The notes: generated by a model from the letters alone, not told the origin. A stretch of 64,000 nt of DNA from Bacteroidales bacterium (GCA_028680705.1 JAQUJY010000004.1:10425-74424), one strand, 5' to 3'; shown: positions 20,566 to 32,271, numbered from the stretch's first letter. Numbers and translations: made by a program.

Positions 20566-21087
20566 CTATCCGTTAAACACTTTGTTAAGATCTACTCCTC
20601 TTATGGCAGCAACCGCATACGCATCGCGTAACTCTAGCAAGGCTGAAATAGTGGCTTTCACAAGATTATGTGGGTTTGATGACCCCTTAGATTTTGCGAG
20701 CACGTCGGTAATCCCAACGCTCTCTAGTACTGCTCTCATCGCACCACCTGCTTTAACGCCTGTTCCGTGTGATGCTGGCTTAAGAAAAACTCTTGCACCA
20801 CCATATCTTGCAACTTGCTCGTGAGGGATAGTTCCCTTGTAAATAGGTACTTTCACTAAGTTCTTCTTTGCATCCTCAATTCCTTTTGAAATAGCGGAGG
20901 TTATTTCACCCGCTTTCCCCAAACCGAAACCAACAATGCCATTCTCGTCACCAACTATAACGATGGCTGAGAAACTGAATGTTCTACCACCCTTGGTTAC
21001 CTTGGTTACTCTTTGTATTGAAACTAACCTATCTTTTAATTCAAGATCGGCTGTTTTCACTTTTCTCATACTTGTATTTGTAGACAT
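20566..21087 (-). CDS. rpsE: 30S ribosomal protein S5
   Basis: uS5, 173 residues, involved in decoding fidelity and mRNA entry. The double-stranded-RNA-binding N domain has [20 protein letters not shown] and [13 protein letters not shown]; the C domain has the [19 protein letters not shown] motif. Start lies 6 bp after rplR. Confidence 0.99.
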   Translation of the reverse strand: MSTNTSMRKVKTADLELKDRLVSIQRVTKVTKGGRTFSFSAIVIVGDENGIVGFGLGKAGEITSAISKGIEDAKKNLVKVPIYKGTIPHEQVARYGGARVFLKPASHGTGVKAGGAMRAVLESVGITDVLAKSKGSSNPHNLVKATISALLELRDAYAVAAIRGVDLNKVFNG

Positions 21088-21093
21088 CGCTTA

Positions 21094-21453
21094 CTAGAAT
21101 TTAAGACCCCCTTCTCTTGCAGCATCAGCTAACTCTTTAACGCGTCCGTGGTAAAGATATCCATTACGATCGAAAACTACAGTCGTAATACCTTTGTCCA
21201 TTGCGTTTTTAGCCGCTAACTTGCCAACAAGGCGGGCTTGTTCGGTTTTAGTAATTTTTGCTTGTTCAGCAATTTCTTTCACTCGTGAGGAAGCAGATGC
21301 TAGGGTAACGGCGTTTACGTCGTCGATAACCTGCACGCTAATCTGCTTGTTGCTCCTGAATACGGAAAGTCTTGGTTTTTCTGGAGTACCAGAAATTCTC
21401 TTCCGTAATCTCATTTTTATCTTGAGCCTTCTCTGTTGTTTCTTTAGAGCCAT
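21094..21453 (-). CDS. rplR: 50S ribosomal protein L18
   Basis: uL18, 119 residues, binds 5S r[23 protein letters not shown] near the N-terminus and the C-terminal [20 protein letters not shown] are typical. It follows rplF by 21 bp. Confidence 0.99.
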   Translation of the reverse strand: MALKKQQRRLKIKMRLRKRISGTPEKPRLSVFRSNKQISVQVIDDVNAVTLASASSRVKEIAEQAKITKTEQARLVGKLAAKNAMDKGITTVVFDRNGYLYHGRVKELADAAREGGLKF

Positions 21454-21474
21454 ATTACATTAACGTTTAACAGA

Positions 21475-22029
21475 TTATACACTAGCTGACTTACCAGACT
21501 TCCTGCGGACCTCTTCTCCGACAAAGCGGATACCCTTACCCTTGTACGGTTCTGGTTTACGTAACGAGCGAATTTTTGCAGCCACTGCTCCTAAAAGTTG
21601 CTTATCAGCACTTTTAAGCGTAATAATTGGGTTGCTCCTACGCTCGGTTTTAGTTTCAACTGATACTTCTTTAGGTAGTAGGAAATGAATATCGTGAGAA
21701 AAGCCAAGGCTCATTTCAAGCACTTGTCCTTTTGCCTCGGCTTTAAAGCCAACGCCAACTAACTCCTGTTGCACACTCCATCCTTCAGAAACACCAACAA
21801 CCATGTTATTGATTAAAGCGCGGTATAAACCGTGCATTGACCGATGCCGTTTCTGCTCAGTTGGCCTGGTGAGGACAAGTTCCTCTCCCTCAATCTTTAC
21901 GGTTATATCAGGATCGATAGCCTGAGATAACTCGCCTAGAGGGCCTTTCACGCTTACCACGTTATCTGAGCCAACGGAAACCGTTACTCCCTTGGGTAAG
22001 TTTACAGGTTTTTTTCCAATTCTAGACAT
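21475..22029 (-). CDS. rplF: 50S ribosomal protein L6
   Basis: uL6, 184 residues, near the factor-binding site. It opens MSRIGKKPVNLPKGVTVSV and carries the C-terminal signature LRKPEPYKGKGIRFVGEEVR. Two repeated domains are visible. It follows rpsH by 21 bp. Confidence 0.99.
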   Translation of the reverse strand: MSRIGKKPVNLPKGVTVSVGSDNVVSVKGPLGELSQAIDPDITVKIEGEELVLTRPTEQKRHRSMHGLYRALINNMVVGVSEGWSVQQELVGVGFKAEAKGQVLEMSLGFSHDIHFLLPKEVSVETKTERRSNPIITLKSADKQLLGAVAAKIRSLRKPEPYKGKGIRFVGEEVRRKSGKSASV

Positions 22030-22050
22030 TTCAATTTGTCATTAATAGAT

Positions 22051-22449
22051 TTAGTATACATAGCAGAGCACTTCTCCGCCAATTTTTTGGCCTCGTGCTT
22101 CTTTATCGCTTAATACTCCCCTTGAAGTTGAAAGGATTGCAATGCCAAGGCCGTTTAGTACACGTGGTAGTTCGTCTACCCCAACATACTTTCTAAGACC
22201 AGGTCGGCTAACACGTTCGATGTGCTTTATCGCATTCGTCTTACTCTCTGGATGATACTTAAGCGCAATTTTAATAATACCCTGTTTATCGTCATCTTCA
22301 AATTTGTAATTTAGGATATACCCTTTATCAAATAAAACTTTGGTAATCTCCTTCTTAACATTTGAAGCAGGTATCTCAACGATCCGATGTTTCGCCATAA
22401 TGGCGTTTCTAACTCGGGTTAAAAAATCTGCAATTGGGTCAGTAACCAT
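22051..22449 (-). CDS. rpsH: 30S ribosomal protein S8
   Basis: uS8, 132 residues, binds 16S rRNA helix 21. It opens [20 protein letters not shown] and ends with the signature [20 protein letters not shown]. In E. coli, S8 represses the spc operon; no equivalent site was identified here. Confidence 0.99.
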   Translation of the reverse strand: MVTDPIADFLTRVRNAIMAKHRIVEIPASNVKKEITKVLFDKGYILNYKFEDDDKQGIIKIALKYHPESKTNAIKHIERVSRPGLRKYVGVDELPRVLNGLGIAILSTSRGVLSDKEARGQKIGGEVLCYVY

Positions 22450-22470
22450 TTGATTTTTGTATTTATTTGT

Positions 22471-22740
22471 TTACCAACTAGCTTTTCTAATACCTGGAAT
22501 AAGCCCGTTTGAAGCTAATTCCCTAAAAGTAATACGGCTGATACCGAATTGACGCATATAGCCTCTAGGTCTGCCCGTTACAGAGCAACGATTGCGCTGA
22601 CGAACCGGACTAGCATTTCGAGGAAGTTTTTGTAGTGCAACCCAATCCCCCTCCTCTTTAAGCTTAGCACGCTTGTCGGCATACTTCTCTGCAAGTTTTA
22701 CTCTCTTAACCTCTCTGGCCTTCATTGATTCTTTTGCCAT
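22471..22740 (-). CDS. rpsN: 30S ribosomal protein S14 (zinc-free long form)
   Basis: uS14, 89 residues. The long form without the CxxC zinc motifs: one cysteine only, in [20 protein letters not shown]. The C-terminal [10 protein letters not shown] is canonical. It lies between rplE (3 bp) and rpsH. Confidence 0.99.
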   Translation of the reverse strand: MAKESMKAREVKRVKLAEKYADKRAKLKEEGDWVALQKLPRNASPVRQRNRCSVTGRPRGYMRQFGISRITFRELASNGLIPGIRKASW

Positions 22741-22743
22741 TGC

Positions 22744-23301
22744 CTAGTTTTTTTTAACATTTTTAAAAGGAATACCAAATTCTTTAAGCAAAGCATATGC
22801 CTCTTCATCGGTATTCGAAGAAGTTACAAAGGTAATCTCAACACCTAAGATCTTATTTATCTTGTCGATATCAATCTCGGGAAAGATAATATGCTCTTGA
22901 ATTCCAAGGCTATAATTACCTCTACCATCAAACTTGTTGTTCACACCTTTAAAATCGCGGATACGAGGTAATGAAACGCTAATAAGCCTTTCTAAAAATT
23001 CGTACATGCGCTCACGGCGAAGGGTAACCTTAACGCCAATGGGCATTTTTTTGCGAAGTTTAAAATTTGAGATATCCTTGCGAGATACTGTTTGCACAGC
23101 TTTTTGCCCTGCAATTGTACTAAGTTCTTCTTGTGCTGTTTCAATAAGTTTCTTGTCGGCAACTGCCTGACCAACGCCCTGATTAAGCACTATTTTCTGC
23201 AGCCTAGGAACTTGCATCACACTTTTGTAACCAAAATCTTTGGTCAACTTTTGGATGATCTCATCCTTATATTTCCTCTTGAGGTTTGGTACGTATTCCA
23301 T
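22744..23301 (-). CDS. rplE: 50S ribosomal protein L5
   Basis: uL5, 185 residues, binds 5S rRNA and contacts the P-site tRNA. Signatures: [51 protein letters not shown]. Its ATG overlaps the rplX stop by one base (TAATG), suggesting translational coupling. Confidence 0.99.
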   Translation of the reverse strand: MEYVPNLKRKYKDEIIQKLTKDFGYKSVMQVPRLQKIVLNQGVGQAVADKKLIETAQEELSTIAGQKAVQTVSRKDISNFKLRKKMPIGVKVTLRRERMYEFLERLISVSLPRIRDFKGVNNKFDGRGNYSLGIQEHIIFPEIDIDKINKILGVEITFVTSSNTDEEAYALLKEFGIPFKNVKKN

Positions 23302-23624
23302 TACTTAATCTCCTCCCCTGATTTTTTAGAGTAACGAACTAACTTATCTTTCTCATTCCTTCTGCGACCTATACGGGTTGGTTTTCCGCTTGAGGGATCT
23401 ACCAGCATAAGGTTTGAGATATGTATGGGGGCTTCCTTTTTAATGATCCCCCCTTGAGGACTCTGGGCATTTGGCTTAGTGTGTCTGGACATGATGTTCA
23501 CGCCTTCAACAATGGCTCGCTCTTTGCTTACCAATACCTCAAGCACTTTGCCTTGCTTGCCTTTGTATTCGCCTGAATTAACGAATACAGTATCCCCTTT
23601 CTTTATGTGAAGTTTCTTATTCAT
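23301..23624 (-). CDS. rplX: 50S ribosomal protein L24
   Basis: uL24, 107 residues, an early assembly protein. The KOW motif is in [20 protein letters not shown], followed by [13 protein letters not shown]. The stop overlaps the rplE start. Confidence 0.99.
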   Translation of the reverse strand: MNKKLHIKKGDTVFVNSGEYKGKQGKVLEVLVSKERAIVEGVNIMSRHTKPNAQSPQGGIIKKEAPIHISNLMLVDPSSGKPTRIGRRRNEKDKLVRYSKKSGEEIK

Positions 23625-23645
23625 CGTACTAACGATTTTAACTAT

Positions 23646-24011
23646 TTACAAAACCTCGGGGGCAAGAGAAACGATCTTCATATACTTTTCACGAAGTTCT
23701 CTAGCTACGGGGCCGAATATACGGGTTCCACGAATTTCACCCTGAGTGTTTAATAATACACATGCGTTATCGTCGAAACGAATGTAGCTACCATCAACTC
23801 TTCTGAGTTCCTTTTTGGTTCTCACTATAACAGCCTTGGTAACGGTTCCTTTCTTGACTTCGCCGCTAGGCATAGCGCTCTTAACGGTAACAACTATCTT
23901 ATCGCCAATTCGGGCATAACGCTTCCCTGTGCCACCGAGCACGCGAATACAAAGCACTTCCTTTGCACCACTATTGTCGGCTACTAAAAGTCTACTTTCT
24001 TGCTGTATCAT
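23646..24011 (-). CDS. rplN: 50S ribosomal protein L14
   Basis: uL14, 121 residues, at the subunit interface. It opens [20 protein letters not shown] and ends with [20 protein letters not shown], both family signatures. 2 bp from rpsQ. Confidence 0.99.
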   Translation of the reverse strand: MIQQESRLLVADNSGAKEVLCIRVLGGTGKRYARIGDKIVVTVKSAMPSGEVKKGTVTKAVIVRTKKELRRVDGSYIRFDDNACVLLNTQGEIRGTRIFGPVARELREKYMKIVSLAPEVL

Positions 24012-24013
24012 GA

Positions 24014-24274
24014 CTATTTGGCTCTTTCAATGATTTCTACTAACCTCCAGCACTTGGTTTTACTCAAGGGCCTGGTCTCCATTATCCGAACGGTATCCCC
24101 AACATTGCAAGTATTTTGCTCATCGTGGGCATAGAACTTGGTGGTTCTATTTATAAACTTGCCGTAAACCGGGTGCTTAACCTTACGCTTAACGGCTACA
24201 ACGATAGACTTTTCCATCCCGTTGCTAACCACTAACCCAGTTCTTTCTTTTCTTAAATTACGATTATTTTCCAT
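24014..24274 (-). CDS. rpsQ: 30S ribosomal protein S17
   Basis: uS17, 86 residues, an OB-fold 16S rRNA binder. Signatures: [20 protein letters not shown] and [20 protein letters not shown]. It lies between rpmC and rplN. Confidence 0.99.
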   Translation of the reverse strand: MENNRNLRKERTGLVVSNGMEKSIVVAVKRKVKHPVYGKFINRTTKFYAHDEQNTCNVGDTVRIMETRPLSKTKCWRLVEIIERAK

Positions 24275-24289
24275 TTTTGAAAGATGGCT

Positions 24290-24487
24290 TTACTGTTTCT
24301 GACTAGTACGCTCGGTGAGAATTGTCCTCATCCTTGCAATAGTTCCACGCATCTCTTTAATCTTTAAAGGATTATCAAGTGGTGATATGGCATGATTTAT
24401 TCTCAGCTTTAGCAGTTGAGTTTGATAGGTGTCGATTCGCTCTACAATTTCCTTATCAGTTAGTTCTCTTATCTCTGTCGCTTTCAT
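24290..24487 (-). CDS. rpmC: 50S ribosomal protein L29
   Basis: uL29, 65 residues, a helical hairpin near the exit tunnel. MKATEIRELTDKEIVERID at the start and IKEMRGTIARMRTILTER at the end are family-typical. It starts 7 bp after rplP. Confidence 0.98.
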   Translation of the reverse strand: MKATEIRELTDKEIVERIDTYQTQLLKLRINHAISPLDNPLKIKEMRGTIARMRTILTERTSQKQ

Positions 24488-24494
24488 ATCTCAA

Positions 24495-24923
24495 CTAATT
24501 TGCTGTTTCACTATAATCACGGCGTACAATAAACTTTGTGGTAACAGGAAGTTTTTGAGCAGCTAAGCGCAACGCTTCCTTTGCAACCTCATAGGGTACA
24601 CCCTCGGCTTCAATAATAATTCGACCTGGGGTAACAGGGGCAACAAATCCCTCGGGAGCACCTTTACCTTTACCCATACGAACTTCTGCGGGTTTTTTGG
24701 TAATGGGTTTATCGGGGAAAATGCGGATCCAAATCTGACCTTCACGTTTCATGTAACGTGTCACGGCCTGACGAGCAGCTTCGATCTGGCGTCCAGTAAT
24801 CCATTTGGTTTCCAATGATTTGATACCAAAAGATCCGAAAGCCAGCTCATTTCCTCGCTGCGCATTGCCTTTCATGCGTCCTTTTTGCTGCCTCCTAAAC
24901 TTAGTTTTCTTTGGCTGTAACAT
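24495..24923 (-). CDS. rplP: 50S ribosomal protein L16
   Basis: uL16, 142 residues, contacts the A-site tRNA elbow. It opens [19 protein letters not shown] and has the signature [20 protein letters not shown]. Normal length. Confidence 0.99.
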   Translation of the reverse strand: MLQPKKTKFRRQQKGRMKGNAQRGNELAFGSFGIKSLETKWITGRQIEAARQAVTRYMKREGQIWIRIFPDKPITKKPAEVRMGKGKGAPEGFVAPVTPGRIIIEAEGVPYEVAKEALRLAAQKLPVTTKFIVRRDYSETAN

Positions 24924-24950
24924 TTGCTAATTATCGTTTAATGCGATTAA

Positions 24951-25679
24951 TTACTTCCTTTTCCTACGTGCGCCTCCACGGGGTGGTCTTGAATGCCCTC
25001 GAGAAGTGTCTCCTCCAGTTGTACTCTTACCAAGATTTGGTGAAAGATCACGTTTACCATAAACCTCACCATGGCATATCCAAACCTTTATGCCTATCAA
25101 TCCTACTTTAGTAAGAGCTTCACCTAATGCGTAGTCAATATCTGCACGAAAGGTATGGAGCGGAATTCTACCCTCTTTAAACGTCTCGTTTCGAGCCATT
25201 TCAGCTCCTCCTAAACGTCCAGAGATTTGCACTTTAATACCCTCTGCTCCCATTCTCATGGCAGTAGCAATTGCCATTTTTATCGCTCTGCGGAAGGAGA
25301 TACGTCCTTCAAGCTGACGAGCAATATTGTTTGCTACTATTGTTGCATCAGTTTCGGGTCGCTTAATCTCAAAGATATTAATCTGTATCTCTTTATTGGT
25401 GATATTCTTAAGTTCTTCCTTAAGTTTATCTACCTCTTGCCCACCTTTACCAATGATGATACCAGGTCGCGCTGTATGAACAGTAACGGTGATTAGCTTT
25501 AGTGTACGCTCAATCACAATCTTTGATACGCTAGCTTTTGCAAGCCTAGCATTAAGATACTCACGAATTTTGCTGTCTTCCTGCAACTTCTGGGCATATT
25601 GGTTTCCACCATACCAGTTAGAATCCCATCCTCTGATGATGCCTAACCTGTTTGAAATTGGATTAACTTTTTGTCCCAT
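24951..25679 (-). CDS. rpsC: 30S ribosomal protein S3
   Basis: uS3, 242 residues, lines the mRNA entry channel. It opens [20 protein letters not shown], carries the type II KH domain with [14 protein letters not shown], and the C-terminal [12 protein letters not shown] followed by a basic tail. It begins directly after the rplV stop with no spacer. Confidence 0.99.
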   Translation of the reverse strand: MGQKVNPISNRLGIIRGWDSNWYGGNQYAQKLQEDSKIREYLNARLAKASVSKIVIERTLKLITVTVHTARPGIIIGKGGQEVDKLKEELKNITNKEIQINIFEIKRPETDATIVANNIARQLEGRISFRRAIKMAIATAMRMGAEGIKVQISGRLGGAEMARNETFKEGRIPLHTFRADIDYALGEALTKVGLIGIKVWICHGEVYGKRDLSPNLGKSTTGGDTSRGHSRPPRGGARRKRK

Positions 25680-26102
25680 TTAGCTCTGAGTATTTTGAGT
25701 TTCGTTAATAACTGCGCTGTCTAGAACAACGGTCACGTGGTTAGAACGTTTCCTTATTCTATGTGCACGCCCTTGTGGAGCTGTTCTTATACGCTTAAGC
25801 ATACGCCCTTCATCAACAAAAATTTCTTTTACAAAAAGATTTGCATCCTCAATACGAACGCCATCATTCTTGGCTTGCCAATTTGAGAGAGCGGATAAAA
25901 GCAATTTATGTACTCTTACTGCTCCATCATTTGGAGTATACTTAAGGATATCTAGGGCGGTATTAACTTGCTTTCCACGAATCAAATCAACAACCAAGCG
26001 CATTTTACGAGGTGAGGTAGGGCAGTTACGCAGTATAGCGTAAGCTTTGCTCTTCTTCTCCTCCTTTATTTTTTCTGCTTTAACACGTTTTCTTGCACCC
26101 AT
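25680..26102 (-). CDS. rplV: 50S ribosomal protein L22
   Basis: uL22, 140 residues, lines the exit tunnel with a beta-hairpin loop. Core motifs: NCPTSPRKMRLVVDLIRGK, and the hairpin signature RTAPQGRAHRIRKRSNHVTV near the C-terminus. A slightly extended charged N-terminus is seen. Confidence 0.99.
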   Translation of the reverse strand: MGARKRVKAEKIKEEKKSKAYAILRNCPTSPRKMRLVVDLIRGKQVNTALDILKYTPNDGAVRVHKLLLSALSNWQAKNDGVRIEDANLFVKEIFVDEGRMLKRIRTAPQGRAHRIRKRSNHVTVVLDSAVINETQNTQS

Positions 26103-26127
26103 TATTTCTTGGATTAAGATCTATTTA

Positions 26128-26397
26128 CTATTTCTTCCTATTCCCAGCATGGCCACGGAATGTACGGGTTGGGGCAAATTCTCCTAACTTATGCCCTACC
26201 ATATTTTCTGTTACATATACAGGGATAAACTTATTCCCATTATGAACAGCAATGGTGTGACCAACAAAGTCAGGAGATACCATAGATGCTCTTGACCAAG
26301 TTTTCACAACATGCTTTTTGTTGGCAGCGTTCAAATCGAGAATGCGTTTATCCAACTTATACTCTATATATGGACCTTTTTTTAATGAACGACTCAT
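26128..26397 (-). CDS. rpsS: 30S ribosomal protein S19
   Basis: uS19, 89 residues, in the 30S head. It opens [20 protein letters not shown] and has the signature [20 protein letters not shown]. Canonical length. Confidence 0.99.
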   Translation of the reverse strand: MSRSLKKGPYIEYKLDKRILDLNAANKKHVVKTWSRASMVSPDFVGHTIAVHNGNKFIPVYVTENMVGHKLGEFAPTRTFRGHAGNRKK

Positions 26398-26415
26398 AGT
26401 TCAACTTTTATCAGA

Positions 26416-27240
26416 TTACTTTTTCCTTCGTTCAACAATAAACTTATTCGACAGCTTTTTCTTAGAGCGTGTCTTATACCCTATTGCAGGTATACCTTTA
26501 CGTGAGCGAGGATGTCCTCCAGCCGAACGTCCTTCACCTCCACCCATTGGGTGATCAACGGGATTCATAACCACACCACGTACCCTTGACCTACGGCCAA
26601 GCCAACGTGAGCGGCCAGCTTTACCCGAACGGGTAAGCGCATGGTCGGAATTAGAAACAGCACCAACTGTTGCTTTACAGCTAGTAATTACCATTCTAAT
26701 TTCACCGCTAGGTAGTTTAAGTACAGCATACTTTCCCTCTCTAGAAAGCAACTGAGCATATGATCCTGCACTACGTGCCATTATACCTCCTTGCCCTGGT
26801 GTTAGCTCAATGTTATGAACTATTGTTCCAAGGGGTATTTCCGATAGGTACAATGTGTTGCCCACTTCAGGCAAAACTCCTTTACCCGACATAATTGTCT
26901 GTCCTACCTTGAGGCCAGCAGGTGCAATGATATAGCGTTTCTCGCCATCTTCATATACAACTAGAGCAATGCGAGCAGTACGATTGGGATCGTACTCAAT
27001 GGTTTTCACAACAGCAGCTACTCCATCGCGATTGCGCGCAAAGTCAATTAACCTGTAACGACGCTTATGCCCTCCACCTAAATTACGCATAGTCATTTTA
27101 CCGGAGTTATTACGTCCGCCTGACTTTGTAATGGGGGCTAGCAACGATTTTTCAGGTGTAGTAGTTGTAATATCATCAAATACACCTATAATTTTATGTC
27201 TTTGACCTGGGGTAACAGGTTTTAGTTTTCTTACAGCCAT
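26416..27240 (-). CDS. rplB: 50S ribosomal protein L2
   Basis: uL2, 274 residues, needed for subunit joining and peptidyl transfer. [19 protein letters not shown] at the start; the conserved [18 protein letters not shown] segment includes the functionally important His of the family; a basic C-terminus follows. Confidence 0.99.
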   Translation of the reverse strand: MAVRKLKPVTPGQRHKIIGVFDDITTTTPEKSLLAPITKSGGRNNSGKMTMRNLGGGHKRRYRLIDFARNRDGVAAVVKTIEYDPNRTARIALVVYEDGEKRYIIAPAGLKVGQTIMSGKGVLPEVGNTLYLSEIPLGTIVHNIELTPGQGGIMARSAGSYAQLLSREGKYAVLKLPSGEIRMVITSCKATVGAVSNSDHALTRSGKAGRSRWLGRRSRVRGVVMNPVDHPMGGGEGRSAGGHPRSRKGIPAIGYKTRSKKKLSNKFIVERRKK

Positions 27241-27245
27241 TTTAT

Positions 27246-27536
27246 TTAAATGTTGCTAAAAAAATCAATCTGTTCACCTTCTTTAAGCGTTACGATTGCT
27301 TTTTTAAAATTTGTGGTACGTCCTGCAATTACACCTGTCTTAGTGTAACGCGATTTACGTTTTCCTCCGTAACGCATTGTATTCACATCCTTTACGGTTA
27401 CACCGTAAAATTCCTCAACGGCTTGTTTCACCTGTAACCGACTAGCATTAATCTCAACGATAAAGCCGTAGCAATTTAACTTCTCGCTAAGCTTTTCCAT
27501 CTTCTCAGTTACCACTGGTTTTAAAATAATATTCAT
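27246..27536 (-). CDS. rplW: 50S ribosomal protein L23
   Basis: uL23, 96 residues, the docking site for SRP and trigger factor at the tunnel exit. [19 protein letters not shown], the exposed [14 protein letters not shown] loop and [16 protein letters not shown] are typical. Confidence 0.99.
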   Translation of the reverse strand: MNIILKPVVTEKMEKLSEKLNCYGFIVEINASRLQVKQAVEEFYGVTVKDVNTMRYGGKRKSRYTKTGVIAGRTTNFKKAIVTLKEGEQIDFFSNI

Positions 27537-27547
27537 GGTTACAGTGT

Positions 27548-28180
27548 TTAAGCTATTTTAAACATCTTGTTCAAAACATCAATTGAACTTTCAACTAGCA
27601 CAAGAGTTCCTGCGTTCATAATCTCATAGGTATTTATACCCGAGGCAGTTATTACTCTTTGTTTCTGTAAATTCCTAGTGGACAACAATATATTCTTATT
27701 TGGCTCACTCAGAACAAAAACTGACTTTTTGTCGGCTAAATTCAAGTTCTTACAGATGTTCACAATCTCATTAGTTTTGGGAGTTTCTAAGCTAAAATCT
27801 TCCAGAACAAGGATTGAGTTATTCTTGGCTTTATATGCAAGAGCACTCTTACGCGCTAACTGCTTTAACTTTTTGTTAAGTTTAAAGCTATAGTCACGAG
27901 GCATTGGCCCAAATACTCTTCCTCCACCACGGAATATGGGTGACTTTATGGAACCAGCTCTTGCTGTTCCTGTACCCTTCTGCTTTTTAATTTTCCTTGT
28001 ACTTCCAGACACCTCACTACGCTGTTTTGACTTGTGAGTGCCTTGTCTTTGGTTGGCAAGATATTGCTTAACGTCAAGGTAAATAGCGTGATCGTTTGGT
28101 TGGATACCAAAAATCTCATCATTGAGATCAACCTTTCTCCCAGTATCCTTTCCTGTTGTATTAAGTACGCTGATTTCCAT
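27548..28180 (-). CDS. rplD: 50S ribosomal protein L4
   Basis: uL4, 210 residues, with the extended loop that reaches the exit tunnel ([20 protein letters not shown]). The start codon overlaps the rplC stop by one base (TAATG). In E. coli, L4 regulates the S10 operon; nothing in this sequence shows whether that applies. Confidence 0.99.
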   Translation of the reverse strand: MEISVLNTTGKDTGRKVDLNDEIFGIQPNDHAIYLDVKQYLANQRQGTHKSKQRSEVSGSTRKIKKQKGTGTARAGSIKSPIFRGGGRVFGPMPRDYSFKLNKKLKQLARKSALAYKAKNNSILVLEDFSLETPKTNEIVNICKNLNLADKKSVFVLSEPNKNILLSTRNLQKQRVITASGINTYEIMNAGTLVLVESSIDVLNKMFKIA

Positions 28181-28794
28181 TACTTCTCAATGATTAAATA
28201 TGAACCTTTAGGGCCTGGTATTGAACCCTTTACAATAAGCAGATTGTTCTCAGGGATAACCTTAATAAGGCGAAGGTTAATAACCTTTACAGCCTCACCA
28301 CCCATTCTTCCGGCCATGGGTTTACCCTTAAACACTCTGCTGGGATAAGAACCAGGACCCAATGAACCAGGAGCACGTAAACGGCTACTCTGACCATGTG
28401 TTTGGGCTGATCCACTATACCCATAACGTTTTACAACGCCCTGAAATCCTTTACCTTTTGTAATTCCTGTTACATCAATCCATCTATCCTCAAGAAAGAT
28501 TTCTGATGTTATCGTATCCCCTAACTGGTACTCTTTCTTCCAATCCTTAATCTCCACTACTTTACGCTTAGGAGATGTTTTGGCCTTTTGGAAGTGACCA
28601 GCCATAGGCTTACTAGTATGCTTTTCCTTTTTATCGTCAAAGGCAAGTTGTAGCGACGAATAACCATCTGTCTCTACAGTTTTTACCTGTGTAACAACGC
28701 ATGGACCAGCTTCAATAACAGTGCATGGTATATTTTTACCATCCTCACTGAAAACGGAGGTCATTCCGATTTTTCTTCCAATTAATCCTGGCAT
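28180..28794 (-). CDS. rplC: 50S ribosomal protein L3
   Basis: uL3, 204 residues, next to the peptidyl transferase centre. It opens [20 protein letters not shown] and has [16 protein letters not shown] and [14 protein letters not shown], including the Gln that is methylated in E. coli. Confidence 0.99.
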   Translation of the reverse strand: MPGLIGRKIGMTSVFSEDGKNIPCTVIEAGPCVVTQVKTVETDGYSSLQLAFDDKKEKHTSKPMAGHFQKAKTSPKRKVVEIKDWKKEYQLGDTITSEIFLEDRWIDVTGITKGKGFQGVVKRYGYSGSAQTHGQSSRLRAPGSLGPGSYPSRVFKGKPMAGRMGGEAVKVINLRLIKVIPENNLLIVKGSIPGPKGSYLIIEK

Positions 28795-28820
28795 CGCAAT
28801 TACTAATTAATTTATCACAC

Positions 28821-29126
28821 TCATACTTTAATTTCTACTTCGACTCCACTAGGCAATTCGAGCTTCATAAGCGCATCGATTGTTTTAGGTGTGGAGCTGT
28901 AGATGTCGAGTAGTCTCTTGAAAGAGCTTAACTGAAACTGCTCTCTCGACTTCTTGTTCACAAACGTGGCACGGTTCACAGTGAAGATTCGCTTATGCGT
29001 AGGCAATGGAATTGGACCATTAACTACTGCACCTGTTGTTTTAACAGTTTTTACAATCTTCTCCGCCGATTTATCCACTAGGTTGTGATCGTAAGACTTC
29101 AGTTTAATTCTGATCTTTTGGCTCAT
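28821..29126 (-). CDS. rpsJ: 30S ribosomal protein S10
   Basis: uS10, 101 residues, at the 30S head. [20 protein letters not shown] at the start and [16 protein letters not shown] are family signatures. It follows fusA by 21 bp; tuf, which lies between these genes in many other bacteria, is absent here. Confidence 0.99.
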   Translation of the reverse strand: MSQKIRIKLKSYDHNLVDKSAEKIVKTVKTTGAVVNGPIPLPTHKRIFTVNRATFVNKKSREQFQLSSFKRLLDIYSSTPKTIDALMKLELPSGVEVEIKV

Positions 29127-29147
29127 TTTACAACAAATAGTAAATGA

Positions 29148-31265
29148 TTAATCGTCTTCGTTAACTATTTTACCACTGGACAGTTCTACAACTTCCTTCG
29201 CAATGTGGGCAGGAACCTCAGCATAGTGAGAAAACTCCATTGATGAGGTAGCCCTTCCGGAAGTGAGTGTCCGTAGTACGGTTACATATCCAAATTGTTC
29301 AGACAATGGAACCTTAGCTTTAATTACGCGAGCAACGCCTTTAGAGTCCATGTTTGTAACTTGACCCCTTCGCTTGTTAAGATCACCGATTACATCGCCC
29401 ATATACTCCTCGGGGGTAACAACCTCCATGGCCATAATGGGTTCAAGTAAAACTGGTTTTGCTTTGGGGGCCGCATGGCGAAAACCCTGGCGAGCCGCAA
29501 TTTCAAATGAAAGAGCATCCGAGTCAACTGCGTGGAATGAACCATCTTTTAGCGTTACCTTAAGGTTAGTTAAGGAAAACCCTGCAAGAACACCATTCTT
29601 CATAGCTAACCCAAATCCTTTTTGTACAGATGGAATATACTCTTTAGGGATATTTCCTCCTTTAATCTCATCAACAAATTGAAGCCCAGTAACACCTTCG
29701 TCAGCAGGGCCAATTGAAAAGATGATATCAGCAAATTTACCCCTACCACCTGTTTGCTTTTTGAACACTTCACGGTGTTCAGCAAGTTGGGTGATAGCTT
29801 CTTTATAAGCTACCTGAGGAGCACCTTGGTTGATGTCAACCTTGAACTCTCTCCTCAATCTATCAACAATAATCTCAAGGTGTAGCTCGCCCATACCGCT
29901 AATTACGGTTTGGCCGCTATCCTCGTCAGTATGAACCTGGAATGTAGGATCCTCTTCTGAAAGCTTGTTTAATGCAACCCCAAGCTTATCGAGGTCCTGT
30001 TGGGTTTTGGGTTCAACCGCAAGCCCAATTACAGGTTCGGGGAAGGTCATTGATTCAAGTATAATCGGTTGTTTTTCAACACAAACAGTGTCGCCTGTTC
30101 TAAGATCTTTAAAACCTACAGCAGCACAAATGTCTCCAGCACCACAAAATTCAATAGAATTCTGCTTATTAGAGTGCATTTGGTAAAGACGGCTAATACG
30201 TTCTTTTTTGCCGCTTCGCATATTAAAGATATAGCTACCACTATCTAATTGTCCTGAGTAAACCCTAATAAAAGCAAGTCGCCCAACAAATGGGTCAGTG
30301 GCAATTTTAAATGCCAACCCACAGAAAGGTGCACTTGAATCGGGTTCACGAACTATCTCTTTGCCTGAATCAGGATCTGTTCCATGCACAGCCCCAACAT
30401 CAAGGGGACTTGGCATAAAACCAGTAATGGCATCCAGCAAACGCTGAATACCTTTATTCTTAAATGAAGCACCACAAAGCACAGGAACAATTGATAGATT
30501 AATTGTTGCTATGCGAATGGTTTCAAGAATTTCTTCTTTTGTAATGGAATCAGGATTGTCGAAAAAGCGTTCTAAAATATCATCATTAAACTCGGCTACA
30601 GCCTCGATGAGTTTTTCACGCCATTCGTTAACTTCGTCAACCATCTCTGAGGGTACTTCCTCATAACGATACTCGGTAGTCTTAGTTTTAGCATCCTCAT
30701 ACCAAATAATTGCCCTATTCTCAATTAAATCAACTACACCCTTAAAATTATCTTCTGCTCCAATAGGTAGTTGAATAGGAATTGGCTTTGCGCCAAGCAT
30801 TTCTTTTATCTGTTGAACTACGGACAGGAAATCAGCTCCTGTTCTGTCCATTTTATTTACGAAAGCCAATCGAGGAACTCGATATTTATCGGCCTGACGC
30901 CAAACAGTTTCGCTTTGCGGCTCAACTCCACCTACAGCACAAAAAACTGCAACAGCTCCGTCGAGTACCCTTAGCGAGCGTTCCACTTCTACAGTAAAGT
31001 CAACGTGACCAGGAGTATCGATAATATTGATTTGATATTGATGATCGTTGTAGTTCCAAAATGTTGTTGTTGCTGCGGATGTAATGGTAATTCCCCTCTC
31101 TTGCTCCTGAACCATCCAGTCCATAGTAGCAGCACCGTCATGCGTTTCTCCTAACTTATGCGTTTTACCCGTGTAGTATAATATACGCTCGGATGTTGTT
31201 GTCTTACCAGCATCAATATGGGCCATAATCCCAATATTGCGGGTAAATTTTAAATCTCTGCTCAT
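29148..31265 (-). CDS. fusA: Elongation factor G (canonical)
   Basis: 705 residues from the ATG at 31265; an in-frame TTG directly before it was rejected. EF-G moves tRNAs and mRNA after peptide-bond formation using GTP and also works in ribosome recycling. All GTPase motifs are intact: AHIDAGKT (P-loop), RGITITSA (switch I), DTPGHVDF with the catalytic His, and NKMDRTGA (G4). The C-terminal domain IV/V region ([16 protein letters not shown]) is complete. It lies between rpsG and rpsJ. A divergent paralogue lacking the catalytic His is at 32596-34752. Confidence 0.99.
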   Translation of the reverse strand: MSRDLKFTRNIGIMAHIDAGKTTTSERILYYTGKTHKLGETHDGAATMDWMVQEQERGITITSAATTTFWNYNDHQYQINIIDTPGHVDFTVEVERSLRVLDGAVAVFCAVGGVEPQSETVWRQADKYRVPRLAFVNKMDRTGADFLSVVQQIKEMLGAKPIPIQLPIGAEDNFKGVVDLIENRAIIWYEDAKTKTTEYRYEEVPSEMVDEVNEWREKLIEAVAEFNDDILERFFDNPDSITKEEILETIRIATINLSIVPVLCGASFKNKGIQRLLDAITGFMPSPLDVGAVHGTDPDSGKEIVREPDSSAPFCGLAFKIATDPFVGRLAFIRVYSGQLDSGSYIFNMRSGKKERISRLYQMHSNKQNSIEFCGAGDICAAVGFKDLRTGDTVCVEKQPIILESMTFPEPVIGLAVEPKTQQDLDKLGVALNKLSEEDPTFQVHTDEDSGQTVISGMGELHLEIIVDRLRREFKVDINQGAPQVAYKEAITQLAEHREVFKKQTGGRGKFADIIFSIGPADEGVTGLQFVDEIKGGNIPKEYIPSVQKGFGLAMKNGVLAGFSLTNLKVTLKDGSFHAVDSDALSFEIAARQGFRHAAPKAKPVLLEPIMAMEVVTPEEYMGDVIGDLNKRRGQVTNMDSKGVARVIKAKVPLSEQFGYVTVLRTLTSGRATSSMEFSHYAEVPAHIAKEVVELSSGKIVNEDD

Positions 31266-31307
31266 CAAATATCTTTCTCTATGTATATTGTAGGTTATAA
31301 AACTTTA

Positions 31308-31787
31308 CTAAAAACGGAAATGTGCGAAAGCCTTATTTGCTTCTGCCATACGGTGCATATCCTCTTTACGCTTAAATGCTGCACCCTCCTCATTGTATGC
31401 AGCCATAATTTCAGCTGCTAACTTATCACTCATCCCTTTATTACCTGAACGTTTACGCGAGTATGAAATCATATTCTTCATTGATAAAGAAATCTTGCGA
31501 TCACCACGAACTTCCATCGGTACTTGGAAAGTTGCACCACCTACTCTACGGCTTTTAACCTCTACCTGAGGGGTAATGTTCTCAATGGCCTTCTTCCATA
31601 TCTCGAGAGGGCTCTTCTCTGCATCCTTCATCTTTTCTTCAACGATTTTAAGTGCATCGTAAAAGATGTTAAATGCGATACTCTTCTTCCCGCTAAACAT
31701 CATGTGATTCACAAAACGTGTAACTTCAACGTCTTTGAATTTGGGATCGGGTAAAAGTATCCTCTTCTTCGGTTTTGTTTTTCTCAT
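31308..31787 (-). CDS. rpsG: 30S ribosomal protein S7
   Basis: uS7, 159 residues, nucleates the 30S head and contacts E-site tRNA. It opens [19 protein letters not shown] and carries the signature [17 protein letters not shown]. It lies between rpsL (27 bp) and fusA. Confidence 0.99.
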   Translation of the reverse strand: MRKTKPKKRILLPDPKFKDVEVTRFVNHMMFSGKKSIAFNIFYDALKIVEEKMKDAEKSPLEIWKKAIENITPQVEVKSRRVGGATFQVPMEVRGDRKISLSMKNMISYSRKRSGNKGMSDKLAAEIMAAYNEEGAAFKRKEDMHRMAEANKAFAHFRF

Positions 31788-31814
31788 TTCTTAAAGAAAC
31801 AATTTAGTTGTTAA

Positions 31815-32195
31815 TTAACTTTTTTTCTTAGGCCTTTTGGTACCGTACTTGGAGCGGCGCTGTGTGCGACCTTCAACTCCAGACGCATCAAGGGCACCCC
31901 TAACTAGGTGATAGCGAACACCAGGCAAGTCTTTAACTCTACCTCCACGGATAAGCACAATTGAGTGCTCCTGCAGATTGTGTCCTTCACCGGGGATGTA
32001 AGCGTTAACCTCGTTTCCATTGGTAAGCCTTACCCTGGCAACCTTCCTCATCGCTGAGTTAGGTTTCTTTGGGGTTGTGGTGTACACACGTACACACACA
32101 CCACGACGCTGAGGACAAGAATTAAGAGCTGGAGATTTACTCTGCTCTACAATTTTTTTCCTCCCCTTTCTCACTAATTGTTGAATAGTAGGCAT
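31815..32195 (-). CDS. rpsL: 30S ribosomal protein S12
   Basis: uS12, 126 residues from [14 protein letters not shown] at 32195. An upstream in-frame codon (32285) lies within the promoter and was rejected. S12 helps decoding; the loops [17 protein letters not shown] and [13 protein letters not shown] carry the wild-type lysines at the two positions where streptomycin-resistance changes arise in other bacteria. It is first in the cluster, about 40 nt downstream of the predicted transcription start. Confidence 0.99.
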   Translation of the reverse strand: MPTIQQLVRKGRKKIVEQSKSPALNSCPQRRGVCVRVYTTTPKKPNSAMRKVARVRLTNGNEVNAYIPGEGHNLQEHSIVLIRGGRVKDLPGVRYHLVRGALDASGVEGRTQRRSKYGTKRPKKKS

Positions 32196-32241
32196 ATATA
32201 TCTTGATTAAATTAAATAAGATTCTCGGTAAAATCGGGTTG

Positions 32242-32271
32242 CAAAGGTATTCTTTTTTATTAAATACCAAA
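32242..32271 (-). promoter_or_regulatory. Promoter of the rpsL-rplQ ribosomal cluster
   Basis: Read on the minus strand: TTTG (32268-32271), 18 bp spacer, TACCTTTG (32242-32249). The predicted start is near 32235, giving a 5' leader of about 40 nt before rpsL. No other strong promoter was noticed inside the 18 kb cluster, though internal ones cannot be excluded. Confidence 0.75.

Noticed and set aside
31268-31308. Missing tuf gene between fusA and rpsJ as a deletion
   Set aside because: The str cluster without tuf is normal in Bacteroidota, where tuf lies elsewhere; it is not a local loss.
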